DNA of 44,609 nucleotides from Bacilli bacterium (GCA_030531695.1 JAUNMV010000007.1:1-44609), one strand, 5' to 3'; positions 33,401 to 41,233 are shown, counted from the first letter of the stretch. Notes: a model not told the origin generated them from the letters alone. Numbers and translations are program-made.

Positions 33401-34480
33401 ATGAATCAAGAAAAGATTGGTAAATTTATTGCTGAATTACGTAAGGAAAAAAACTTAACACAAGAAGAATTGGCAAATAAATTGGGAATAACTAAGAATG
33501 CAGTTAGTAAGTGGGAACGTGGATTAAGTTTGATGGATGCTTCCTTATTTAAACCTGTATGTAAAATATTAGGTATCTCAATTGTTGAATTGTTGAATGG
33601 TGAAAAAATATCCCAAGAAGAAATAAAGACTAAAACGGATGAAACTATAAAGAATACAATCGACTATTCTAATAATAAAATAAAAAAAAGCCGTACCAAA
33701 AATATCATCTATACAGTATTAATAATTGTAATTTTATCTATAGGTCTCTTCTTTGGATATAAGTTAATACTTTTGAATAAATATACTTTAAAAAAACCTG
33801 ATAACGTTGATGAAATATTAAAGGGATTAAGAAACCAAAAAGAAATAAAAATTTATAAAAGAACAATTCCAGAGAATTATTATTTAGAATTAAATTATTT
33901 TAAGATTAGAAATGATTTTGAAGACTATAAAAGAGCAGAATATGATCCTAATAGTCCGATAAAATATTATATATATGAAAAAAATGAAGATGGTAAAAAT
34001 TATTCAATAAATTTTGGGATGGAAAATGGAGATATTGATCATCTACAATATATAGATTTATTTGCAACTAAAGAAGCCACTTTTTATGGTGCAGATTACA
34101 GTATATCATCAGATAAGTTTAATAGGGCAGATAAAAAATATTTCTTATTAAAAAATGATATCAATAATGATATTGATTTTTACAAATACATTGCAAAACA
34201 TTATTATCAAGAAAATAATATTTTTATGAGCAAAAGAGAAATGATGGAAAATTATGCATTTAATTCATTTGTTTCCGTAGCTATCCCTAGAGTAGATGAG
34301 TTTACTATTATAAAGGGAGACTATCAGGGTTATATTTTAAAATTATTCAAAGATGATCAGCAGACTACTCAAGTAACATTAATACGAGATGGAAAAATAT
34401 ACGGATTTTTAACTAATGATTCAAGATTTAAAGATGATAAGTATCTTATAGATCTAGTTGGCACGATTGAAATTAAATAA
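33401..34480 (+). CDS. membrane-anchored XRE regulator with an outer sensor-like domain
   Basis: A 359-residue protein: XRE HTH at residues 5-60 (LTQEELANKLGITKNAVSKWERG), a charged linker, one membrane helix (about residues 105-128) and a 230-residue outer domain without recognised family. The HTH resembles that of the XRE-VanZ protein. The ATG at 33401 is seven bases after AAAGGAG; an in-frame ATG at 33398 is the alternative. It is followed by a lipoprotein gene 17 bases on, perhaps its partner. Confidence 0.82.
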   Translation: MNQEKIGKFIAELRKEKNLTQEELANKLGITKNAVSKWERGLSLMDASLFKPVCKILGISIVELLNGEKISQEEIKTKTDETIKNTIDYSNNKIKKSRTKNIIYTVLIIVILSIGLFFGYKLILLNKYTLKKPDNVDEILKGLRNQKEIKIYKRTIPENYYLELNYFKIRNDFEDYKRAEYDPNSPIKYYIYEKNEDGKNYSINFGMENGDIDHLQYIDLFATKEATFYGADYSISSDKFNRADKKYFLLKNDINNDIDFYKYIAKHYYQENNIFMSKREMMENYAFNSFVSVAIPRVDEFTIIKGDYQGYILKLFKDDQQTTQVTLIRDGKIYGFLTNDSRFKDDKYLIDLVGTIEIK

Positions 34481-34497
34481 ATTACAAAGGAGAAAGC

Positions 34498-34905
34498 ATG
34501 AAAAAAAGAGTAGTAGTATTTGCCCTAATTTTATTTTTATTAATAACTGGTTGTTCTAATAACAAAGAAACAAAACTATCTAATATTAAAAATGTAAGTA
34601 TAAATATCTCTAATGTTTCATCATCTGGAGCAACAATACTAATCAAAGACACTAATAAAAATCCTTATAAATATGAAGAATGGTATGAAATAGAAGCAAA
34701 AATCAATAATAAATGGGTAAAAGTTAATCCAATAATAAAGGATTATGGATTTAACTTAGTTAAGTATAATGTAAATGAAAACAATGAAGTTAAATTTATA
34801 ATTGATTGGGAATGGTTATACGGAAAGTTAGAACCAGGAAATTATAGATTATTAAAGCGTGTTAATAATAAATATATAGGAGTAGAATTTAATATTGAAA
34901 AGTAA
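34498..34905 (+). CDS. lipoprotein with a bacterial Ig-like domain
   Basis: A 135-residue protein. Signal peptide with lipobox LITGC at residues 16-20. The rest (SSSGATILIKDTNKNPY, EEWYEIEAKINNKW, YGKLEPGNYRLLKRV) fits a small bacterial Ig-like domain (Big_14-type) seen in Bacillota lipoproteins. AAAGGAG precedes the ATG. It probably acts outside the membrane, near the outer domain of the preceding regulator. Confidence 0.8.
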   Translation: MKKRVVVFALILFLLITGCSNNKETKLSNIKNVSINISNVSSSGATILIKDTNKNPYKYEEWYEIEAKINNKWVKVNPIIKDYGFNLVKYNVNENNEVKFIIDWEWLYGKLEPGNYRLLKRVNNKYIGVEFNIEK

Positions 34906-34912
34906 CTTAAAA

Positions 34913-35049
34913 ACTATCTTTATGACAAGATAGTAACACACTATGCTATTGGCAAAGCCAATAACAATGTGTGCCAAGGATTACACCCTTTGGAAACCCA
35001 ATAAGCACCAATACTACAAACTAATGTAAGTAGTAAAGGTGCCTTTTTT
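34913..35049 (+). ncRNA. multi-hairpin region ending in a terminator; candidate small RNA or oriT
   Basis: Four successive hairpins: ACTATCTT with AAGATAGT (34913-34934); TATTGGC, AAA, GCCAATA (34947-34963) flanked by CACAC and GTGTG; CCAAGG with CCTTTGG (34974-34993, one bulge); and a nested stem GCACC-TACTAC with GTAGTA-GGTGC (35005-35042) followed by seven T. The last is an intrinsic terminator for the lipoprotein transcript. The whole could be a small RNA, or the GTGTGCCAAGG part an oriT. Neither is shown. Confidence 0.45.
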
Positions 35050-35076
35050 ATTTCAACATTTAGTTTCATAAAAAAG

Positions 35077-35132
35077 AAAGAATACTATCGCCACTTTCAT
35101 TACTTCGTAACAAAACGTGCCACGTATTCTTT
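35077..35132. repeat. long-range inverted repeat
   Basis: AAAGAATAC (35077-35085) pairs perfectly with GTATTCTTT (35124-35132). Inside lies a smaller hairpin TTAC-TTC-GTAA and a partial GCCAC/GTGCC pairing. It may be an oriT stem, an operator or a structured RNA end. No gene covers it. Confidence 0.45.
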
Positions 35133-35135
35133 TAT

Positions 35136-35161
35136 AAAAAATAACCATGTGGTTATTTTTC
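35136..35161 (-). terminator. terminator of the minus-strand XRE gene
   Basis: On the minus strand AAATAACCA, CA, TGGTTATTT is followed by a run of T. The XRE stop codon lies within the first arm. Confidence 0.75.
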
Positions 35162-35662
35162 TTTTGAAATACTTTCGTATTTCTTTTCTATTTCGGATAA
35201 GAATTTATCAATGGAATTTGCTTTATTCAATAAATCTTTATCTACATTATCTTGTTTTCTTAAATACTCATGTATATCTTTAAAATAGTCTTCTATATCC
35301 ATTGCTAAATGTCTTTTTTGATCAATAATGTATTCGGCATGTTTAACTTCATCCTTCATATCTCTTATCTTTTTATCATACATTTCATAACTTACTATTA
35401 TTTCTTCTTCACCATATTCAATAGTTTCCTTAGAATATCCTGCAAGTTTTGCACTTTCTTTAAAAGGAATATCTAGATACTGCTCCAAACCTTTTAAAAC
35501 GATAATAGAAGGTTTTATTCTAATTCCACTTTCCATATTATTTATTTCTGTATGACTAATATTAAGAAGGCTGGCCAACTTTCTAGCAGATAGACCTTTC
35601 TCTTTTCTTGCAGACTTAATTAATTCCGCTAAAGTTTGGTCGGATTTATTCATTTTTAACAT
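35153..35662 (-). CDS. XRE-family repressor of the element
   Basis: A 169-residue protein: HTH at residues 12-70 (ARKEKGLSARKLASLLNISHTEINNMESG) and a C-terminal coiled-coil half. It is divergent from the rightward genes 35812-38552. Such an arrangement is that of a phage- or ICE-type repressor. The promoter region between contains two matching operators. The ATG is preceded by AAAGGGAT. Confidence 0.85.
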   Translation of the reverse strand: MLKMNKSDQTLAELIKSARKEKGLSARKLASLLNISHTEINNMESGIRIKPSIIVLKGLEQYLDIPFKESAKLAGYSKETIEYGEEEIIVSYEMYDKKIRDMKDEVKHAEYIIDQKRHLAMDIEDYFKDIHEYLRKQDNVDKDLLNKANSIDKFLSEIEKKYESISKEK

Positions 35663-35685
35663 ACCATCATCCCTTTAATAACTAA

Positions 35686-35784
35686 ATTATATAAGAAAAT
35701 AATAAATTTGTAAATAAAAAATGGAAACTTAGTTGACAAAATTGTAATTACGGTTTAATATTAAATTATGGAAACTAACTTTCC
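35686..35784. promoter_or_regulatory. divergent promoter region with two operators
   Basis: Minus strand: TTTACA, 17 bases, TATAAT (-35 at 35709-35714, -10 at 35686-35691) for the repressor. Plus strand: TTGACA (35733-35738), 17 bases, TAATAT (35756-35761) for the rightward genes. GGAAACTTAGTTGAC (35723-35737) covers the -35, and GGAAACTAACTTTCC (35770-35784) lies at the start point; read on the minus strand, the latter is GGAAAGTTAGTTTCC, matching the first at 12 of 15 positions. Confidence 0.75.
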
Positions 35785-35811
35785 AAAAAAAGAAAGGAGG
35801 ATATTCAATGA

Positions 35812-36075
35812 ATGAAAACTAAATGGCAACTAGATATTACCAATCATAGAATTTGGGCAGATAAAAAGATAAAACCTGAAGCAAAGGAAATATTTGCTTA
35901 TCTATACGCTAATGGTTTTAATAAAATAATAGCTCATTTAAATATTGGAGATATACAACAATTAACGAGAATAAAAAATAAAGGATTAAGAAAAATCTTA
36001 AATATCTTACAAGAGAATAATTATATTAGATTTAGAGAGTATCATAATGGAATGTATGTATACAACATTTACTAA
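35812..36075 (+). CDS. small helix-turn-helix protein
   Basis: An 87-residue protein. Residues 20-70 fit a winged helix (EAKEIFAYLYANG, then LRKILNILQENNYIRF). It is the first gene rightward of the operator region. AAAGGAGG lies 11 bases before this ATG; a nearer ATG (35808) opens a four-codon frame that overlaps this start. It may act as activator or in replication of the excised element. Confidence 0.7.
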   Translation: MKTKWQLDITNHRIWADKKIKPEAKEIFAYLYANGFNKIIAHLNIGDIQQLTRIKNKGLRKILNILQENNYIRFREYHNGMYVYNIY

Positions 36076-36104
36076 AGAAGATACAAAGTAATCGTTAGTA
36101 AATC

Positions 36105-36143
36105 AGGTACAGTAAGATGAAAGGCTTATGTTAGTACCTTTTC
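36105..36143 (+). terminator. intrinsic terminator or attenuator
   Basis: AGGTAC (36105-36110) pairs with GTACCT (36134-36139), with an inner TAAG/CTTA stem, then four T. It sits between the first two HTH genes. Confidence 0.6.
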
Positions 36144-36229
36144 TATAGATATATAGAATAATTGGATATATAGAAAAGTCCTATTTATTATAATAAGGAG
36201 ACATTATCAAATTAGATTGTGAATTTATC

Positions 36230-36676
36230 ATGACTCCAAGAATATTATTTAGTGATAGGAATTTATCTAAAACAGATATACATGTTTTGGGTCTTATCAC
36301 ATCACTTACCTTAAAAAATGAATATTGCTATGCAAGTAATGAATATTTAGCAAAATATATTAATATTTCGAAAAGAACAATTAGTGATTCATTGTCTAAA
36401 TTAAAGAAGTTGAAATATATTAAAATACAATATATCAATAATAATAGAAGAATATATCTAAATACTGAAAAGGTACCAACAAAACCAAACGAAAAAGAAA
36501 ATAATTGTAATCATAGTGTAGCAGAATCTTGCTACCATAATATAAATAATAAATATAATAAAAAGAAAAGTGGAGAAAATATACCTTATTGGATGGAACA
36601 CCCTGAAGTTTGTACCAATGAGGAAACAACTCCAGAAGATATAGAAGAACTTAATAGATTATTAGAAGAATTTTAA
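36230..36676 (+). CDS. helix-turn-helix protein, replication-associated type
   Basis: A 148-residue protein with an HTH at residues 10-65 (LSKTDIHVLGLITSL, ASNEYLAKYINISKRTISDSLSKL). The rest is charged. This type occurs in plasmids and mobilizable elements near rep or recombinase genes. The ATG at 36230 has no ribosome binding site nearby; AAGGAG lies some 28 bases upstream and is followed by an open in-frame stretch without ATG, GTG or TTG. A start at ATT or ATC there is possible. Confidence 0.68.
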   Translation: MTPRILFSDRNLSKTDIHVLGLITSLTLKNEYCYASNEYLAKYINISKRTISDSLSKLKKLKYIKIQYINNNRRIYLNTEKVPTKPNEKENNCNHSVAESCYHNINNKYNKKKSGENIPYWMEHPEVCTNEETTPEDIEELNRLLEEF

Positions 36677-36751
36677 GTAATGAAAGGAGTAGATATTTAT
36701 GAAAGGAATAATTATTTTATAATTTAAAAAAGGATTGGGGGTAGATAGTAA

Positions 36752-36889
36752 ATGGAGGTAGTATATAATGTAAAATATAAATTCAAAAACAATGAAGACA
36801 AAACACAAGAAGAAATAAAAAATATATTTAATAAGAAATTGTTAAATGTTATTATAAAGCTAGAAAATCAGGAATTAAATAATTCATGA
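36752..36889 (+). CDS. small protein upstream of the recombinase
   Basis: A 45-residue protein, MEVVYNVKYKFKNNEDKTQE at the start, then a Leu/Ile-rich helix. Small genes of this kind often precede large serine recombinases in mobilizable elements. GGGGG lies about ten bases upstream. Ends in TGA. It is unrecognised and could be a recombination directionality factor, which is only a guess. Confidence 0.55.
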   Translation: MEVVYNVKYKFKNNEDKTQEEIKNIFNKKLLNVIIKLENQELNNS

Positions 36890-36897
36890 TTATGATA

Positions 36898-36940
36898 TAT
36901 AATAGAATTGTATTTATTGCAACTCATAGACTCTTCTATG
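36898..36940 (+). promoter_or_regulatory. possible promoter and hairpin before the recombinase
   Basis: TATAAT (36898-36903), then a small hairpin CATAG-ACTCTT-CTATG (36925-36940) just before TTGGAGGAG, the ribosome binding site of the recombinase. The -35 is weak. Confidence 0.45.
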
Positions 36941-36956
36941 AATTGGAGGAGTTACT

Positions 36957-38552
36957 ATGATAGAAAAGGTAGGTGTATATTGTAGATTATCCGATGAAGA
37001 TAGAGATAAATTAAATAAAACAGATGATAGTGATAGTATAGTAAATCAAAGAAGCATGTGTTTAAAGTTCGCCAATCAAAATAATTGGGATGTAGTAGAC
37101 ATTTATTCTGATGATGATTTTTCAGGAGCAGGAACATTTAGACCTGACTTTGATAGACTTATTAAAGATTGTGAAAGTGGAAAAATAAATTTAGTTCTTT
37201 GCAAATCTCAATCAAGATTCTCAAGAGATATGGGTGTTATTGAATACTACTTACATAATAAATTCATAGAATGGGGAGTTAGATTTGTAAGTATAGTTGA
37301 TAATGCTGATACAAATATTGAGTCGAATAAGAAGTCTAGACAAATTAATGGACTAATAAATGAGTGGTATTTAGATGATTTATCACAAAATATTAAGAAG
37401 TCTTTAAAAAATAAAAGAGAAGATGGCTTATTTATGGGGAGTTTTGCTTCATACGGCTATGAAAGAGATGAAGAAGGACATAAATTAACTATAGATCCAG
37501 TAGCAGCAGAAGTAGTAAAAAAAATATTTAAAATGTATGCTGAGGGATTCGGCTATCATAGAATATGTGAATATCTAAACAACAATAATATTCCACCAAG
37601 ATCTGTGTATAAAAAACAAAAAGGTAGTAAATTTGTATGTTCAAACTGTGATTTAGAAACAGTTAGATGGAATCCAGACACAATAGCTCAAATATTAAAG
37701 AACGAAGTATACATTGGTAATTTGGTTCAAGGAAAAACGACACATGTAAGTTATAAAAATCATAAAAAGAAAAAAGTCGCAGAAAAAGATTGGTGCAGAA
37801 TAGAGAATGCACATGAAGCAATTATAGATATGGATACATGGAACAAAGTTCAATCAATACTAGGAACACATTACAGAGTTAAAAAGAATGGACAAATAAA
37901 CTATTTCACAAGAAAAGTTTATTGTAGTTGCTGTGGTAAAGCATTTATGAGAAATGAGTTTAAAGTTAAAAGTGAAAAGACAGGAAGAAGATCATATATG
38001 CAATGTAAAGGAAATAAAAAATTCCATATTTGTGATAATAATAAGTCCATAAGAACAGACAAATTAGAAGAAATACTACTAAATGCAATTAATGATTTAC
38101 TAAATAATTATTATGATAAGAATAATTTAAAAGAACTCTATGAAAACGGATATGAACAAGACAGTAATACTGATTCAATAAAAGCACTAATAAAAGAAAA
38201 AGAAAATCTCACAAAAAAAATTAGTGATAACAAAAATTATTATAGAAATCTTTTTGAGGAGAAAGTTAAAGGTGTCCTAAACGAAGATATGTTTCAAATG
38301 ATGTCAAAAGATTATTTTAATGAAATAGAAAATATGATGTCTAGAATTGAAATAATTGATAAGCAAATAGAAGAATTAAAAAAAGATAAAAAAGAAAAGA
38401 AACAAGCAGATGACATATTAAAAAAATACAAACACATAAAAACACTTAACAAAGTTATATTAGATGAGTTTATTGATAAAGTATATATTGGAGAAATTGA
38501 TAGAAAAACAAACACAAGAAATATTGAAATAGAATGGAATTTTGAATTCTAA
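36957..38552 (+). CDS. large serine recombinase
   Basis: A 531-residue integrase. The catalytic domain (1-150) starts MIEKVGVYCRLSDEDR with catalytic Ser12 and has SRFSRDMG near 88-95. The recombinase domain (about 165-270) follows. The zinc ribbon with CSCCGKAF and MQCKGNKKFHIC lies near 320-360, and a long coiled coil fills 400-500. It catalyses integration and excision at attB/attP, and is the likely agent of the insertion into the amidase gene. TGGAGGAG precedes the ATG. Confidence 0.96.
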   Translation: MIEKVGVYCRLSDEDRDKLNKTDDSDSIVNQRSMCLKFANQNNWDVVDIYSDDDFSGAGTFRPDFDRLIKDCESGKINLVLCKSQSRFSRDMGVIEYYLHNKFIEWGVRFVSIVDNADTNIESNKKSRQINGLINEWYLDDLSQNIKKSLKNKREDGLFMGSFASYGYERDEEGHKLTIDPVAAEVVKKIFKMYAEGFGYHRICEYLNNNNIPPRSVYKKQKGSKFVCSNCDLETVRWNPDTIAQILKNEVYIGNLVQGKTTHVSYKNHKKKKVAEKDWCRIENAHEAIIDMDTWNKVQSILGTHYRVKKNGQINYFTRKVYCSCCGKAFMRNEFKVKSEKTGRRSYMQCKGNKKFHICDNNKSIRTDKLEEILLNAINDLLNNYYDKNNLKELYENGYEQDSNTDSIKALIKEKENLTKKISDNKNYYRNLFEEKVKGVLNEDMFQMMSKDYFNEIENMMSRIEIIDKQIEELKKDKKEKKQADDILKKYKHIKTLNKVILDEFIDKVYIGEIDRKTNTRNIEIEWNFEF

Positions 38553-38614
38553 CCTATAAAAGAATAAATATGGACTTTTTCTAATGCTTAATACAAAATA
38601 AGGGGAGGTATTGA

Positions 38615-39451
38615 ATGAAACAAATAAAAAAAGATAATGAAAGCGCATTTGAAAGTATAAAACATGTTAATGAATATGGAATTGAATTTTGGTACGCACG
38701 TGAATTGATGAAAACATTAGATTATTCAAAATGGAGTAATTTTGCAGGTGTTATTGATAAAGCAAAAATTGCTTGTAAATTAAGTAATAATAATATTGAT
38801 GATCATTTTGCCGACGTCGGCAAAACGATAAAAATGCCGAAAGGTGCTACAAAAACAATTGATGATTATGAACTAACAAGATATGCCTGTTATTTAATTG
38901 CTCAAAATGGAGATCCTAGAAAAGAAACTATAGCTCTTGCACAAACTTATTTCGCAGTTCAAACACGAAAACAAGAAATTACGGAACAAGAATATGAAAT
39001 GCTTTCAGAAGATGATAAAAGACTATATCAAAGAAAATTAACGAAAAAAGGTAACTATTCACTAAATAGGGCAGCGCTTAACGCGGGCGTGAAAAATTTA
39101 GATAGATTTCATAATGCTGGTTATAAAGGATTGTATAATGGTGAAACTGCAGATGATATTGCAAAGAGAAAAAAATTAAGATATCGTGAAGATATTTTAG
39201 ATAATATGGGTGAAGATGAATTAATCGCCAATCTATTTAGAATAAATCAAACAAAACAAAAACTAATAAGAGATGATATTCATGGAGAACGTGATGCCAA
39301 TCAAGTACATTATAATGTTGGTAAGAAAGTTAGAGAAACCATTAAAGAATTAGGTGGAACAATGCCAGAAGAATTACCAACACCATCTAAGAGCCTAAAA
39401 GAATTAGAAAAAGAAAATAAAAAAATAGATGCAAAAAAGAGATTGAAATAA
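38615..39451 (+). CDS. dinD: DinD-like (DNA damage-inducible protein D) protein
   Basis: A 278-residue protein with GIEFWYARELMKTLDYSKWSNF near residue 22, ADVGKTIKMPKGA, DDYELTRYACYLIAQNGDPRKETIALAQTYFA (about 87-118) and a charged C-terminus: the DinD family, linked to the SOS response and RecA control in E. coli. GGGGAGG precedes the ATG. Parts use GC-rich codons (GCC GAC GTC GGC; GCG GGC GTG) unlike the neighbours, a sign of recent arrival. It sits between the recombinase and attR as cargo. Confidence 0.88.
   Translation: MKQIKKDNESAFESIKHVNEYGIEFWYARELMKTLDYSKWSNFAGVIDKAKIACKLSNNNIDDHFADVGKTIKMPKGATKTIDDYELTRYACYLIAQNGDPRKETIALAQTYFAVQTRKQEITEQEYEMLSEDDKRLYQRKLTKKGNYSLNRAALNAGVKNLDRFHNAGYKGLYNGETADDIAKRKKLRYREDILDNMGEDELIANLFRINQTKQKLIRDDIHGERDANQVHYNVGKKVRETIKELGGTMPEELPTPSKSLKELEKENKKIDAKKRLK
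38806..38825. repeat. 20-base perfect palindrome inside dinD
   Basis: Arms TTTTGCCGAC and GTCGGCAAAA, centred on GACGTC. It encodes FADVGK. The GC-rich core stands out in this AT-rich window. It may be a site for a DNA-binding protein or chance under coding constraint. Confidence 0.7.
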
Positions 39452-39461
39452 AAAAATAAAA

Positions 39462-39488
39462 TTGGGCTTTTCCGATGCCCCGACATGG
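39462..39488 (+). other. attR, right junction of the element
   Basis: Arm TTGGG (39462-39466), seven bases, GATGCC (39474-39479), then CC and the core GACATGG (39482-39488). This mirrors the left end. The ATG in GATGCC is in frame with the amidase remainder. Confidence 0.8.
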
Positions 39489-40635
39489 TGGAGAAGATCC
39501 TGGAGCTATATCAGGTAATCTAAAAGAAAAAGATCTTAATTTAAAAGCCTCTCTTTATATGTATGATAGATTAAAAGATTTAGGGATAGATGCTAAACTA
39601 ACTAGAGACTCTGATATCTATTTACCTAGAGGAGAAAGAATCAAAAAAGTAAAAGAACTATATAATAATAAACCTAATGTCTTATTAATATCTAATCATA
39701 TTAATGCCGGAGGAGGAGAGGGAGCAGAGATAGTATATGCTCTAAGAAGTAATCCTGAACTAGCTAATCTAGCTTTAGAAAATATTGGTAAAGCAGGTCA
39801 AATAACTAGAGGAATATACCAAAGAGTATTACCAGAAAATCCATCTAAAGATTACTATTATATATTAAGAGAATCAGGCAATGTAGAACCTATGTTAGTA
39901 GAGTATGGATTTATAGATAATAAAAAAGATTCAGAAAAACTAACTAATAATTTAACTGACTATGTAGAAGGAGTAGTTAAGGCTATCGCAGAGTATGTAA
40001 ATGTACCATATACACCTCCAGTAAATAATAAAGATACAAATAACTATACAGTACAAAAAGGAGATACTTTATATAGTATTGCGAATAAATATAATCTAAC
40101 AGTAGATTCTCTTAAAAAAATAAATAACTTAACAAGTAATGAAATATTTATAGGACAAGTATTAAATATAAAACCAATACAAAGTAATACATATATAGTA
40201 CAAAGAGGAGATAATTTATACTCTATAGCTAAAAACTACAATGTATCAGTAGAGGACTTAAAAGAAGTAAATAATTTAAATAGTAATATATTATTTATAG
40301 GGCAAGAATTATTAATACCATCAGAAGTAATAGTAGAGGAAGATCTCTATGATATATATGAAGTAGTACAAGGTGACTCTCTATGGAAAATATCTAAAAG
40401 ATATAATATTCCAGTAGAGGAGTTAATAAAAATAAATAATTTAACTAATATAAATTTACAAGTAGGAGATAAATTATTAGTACCTAAAAAAGAAGAAGAA
40501 ATATATACAGTAGTAACAGGAGATACTCTATGGAGTATTGCGAAAAAGTATAATGTTACAGTAGCTGATTTAAAAAATAAAAATAATATTACTAATAACT
40601 TATTATCTATAGGACAACAATTAATTATTCCATAA
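39475..40635 (+). pseudogene. LysM N-acetylmuramoyl-L-alanine amidase, 3' part after element insertion
   Basis: 386 codons. The amidase domain (residues 3-170) keeps HGGEDPGA, SNHINAGGG and the catalytic Glu in MLVEYGFIDNKKD, but the first beta strand is missing because the element sits there. Four LysM repeats follow (about 190-235, 240-284, 292-337 and 342-386), each with YxVxxGDxL. The full enzyme would cleave the amide bond between MurNAc and the stem peptide in the cell wall. The ATG comes from the element, without ribosome binding site, so expression is doubtful. Excision restores the gene. Confidence 0.88.
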
Positions 40636-40640
40636 AAAAA

Positions 40641-40667
40641 ACTTACTATTTCTAGTAAGTATTTTTT
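40641..40667. terminator. bidirectional terminator
   Basis: ACTTACTA, loop TTTC, TAGTAAGT, with A-run upstream and T-run downstream. It can end the amidase and the minus-strand operon that converge here. Confidence 0.9.
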
Positions 40668-40669
40668 AT

Positions 40670-41233
40670 TTATGCATTTTGTTTTCTAGCAAAGTAGATA
40701 CCAGCACCAGTACCACCTGCAACTAAGATGATTATTATTAAAGCTAAAACATCACTTGAAGAACTTTTTTCTTTATCTTCATCATTAGCATTATTAACGA
40801 AAGTCATAACATCATATCTTTCAGATACTGGTTTATCATACATTTCATTAATCTTTTCAATTATTTGATCTTTATATTCTTCAGTAAATCCTATCCAAGA
40901 TTTATCTCCAATAATGATATAAGGTACACCAGTAGCAGTTTCTTCTTCACCTCTAACTTTAGCAACCTTAGTCATTAAATTAGCATTATCTTCGTTATAC
41001 CAAGTTTCATAATCTTTGATTTCATATTTACTACCATATTCTTCTTCAATAGACTTAAACCATTCTTCTGTTTCAGCACAATGAGAACATCCTTCACCTC
41101 TAAAGAAATAAATAATTACTTCTTTATTTTCTTCAGCAGCTTCAGTAACTTCTTCTTCACCATCTGCAAATACAGTAAATGGTAAAACAAGTATAGCTAA
41201 AAGAATTAATAATACATATTTAAATTTTTTCAT
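40670..41233 (-). CDS. membrane-anchored thioredoxin-like protein
   Basis: A 187-residue protein. Signal peptide at residues 1-23 (VLLILLAILVLPFTVFA), then a thioredoxin-like domain with FFRGEGCSHCAETEEWF (CxxC active site at about 49-52) and a cis-Pro-like GVPYIIIG. A C-terminal membrane segment (about 163-180) and basic end RKQNA follow. It would act in disulfide exchange outside the cell. AGGAGG precedes the ATG. It is the last gene of a minus-strand group. Confidence 0.85.
   Translation of the reverse strand: MKKFKYVLLILLAILVLPFTVFADGEEEVTEAAEENKEVIIYFFRGEGCSHCAETEEWFKSIEEEYGSKYEIKDYETWYNEDNANLMTKVAKVRGEEETATGVPYIIIGDKSWIGFTEEYKDQIIEKINEMYDKPVSERYDVMTFVNNANDEDKEKSSSSDVLALIIIILVAGGTGAGIYFARKQNA

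Larger units (their letters stand above)
29955..39488 (+). mobile_element. integrative mobilizable element of about 9.5 kb in a LysM amidase gene
   Basis: GACATGG occurs at both ends (29955-29961 and 39482-39488), and the host gene is split exactly there. Inside are a MobV relaxase, regulators, HTH genes, a large serine recombinase and cargo, but no conjugation ATPases or channel. This is the make-up of an integrative mobilizable element that would need a helper conjugation system. The ends carry inverted arms GGCATC-N7-CCCAA, as expected for large serine recombinase sites. Confidence 0.92.

Noticed and set aside
36435..37137. Minus-strand frames over the HTH and recombinase genes
   Set aside because: Tyr/Leu/His-rich translations without ribosome binding sites, fully covered by plus-strand genes with clear families.
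29955..39488. A complete conjugative element or prophage
   Set aside because: There is no coupling protein, VirB4-like ATPase, channel, capsid or terminase gene; the content fits a mobilizable element.
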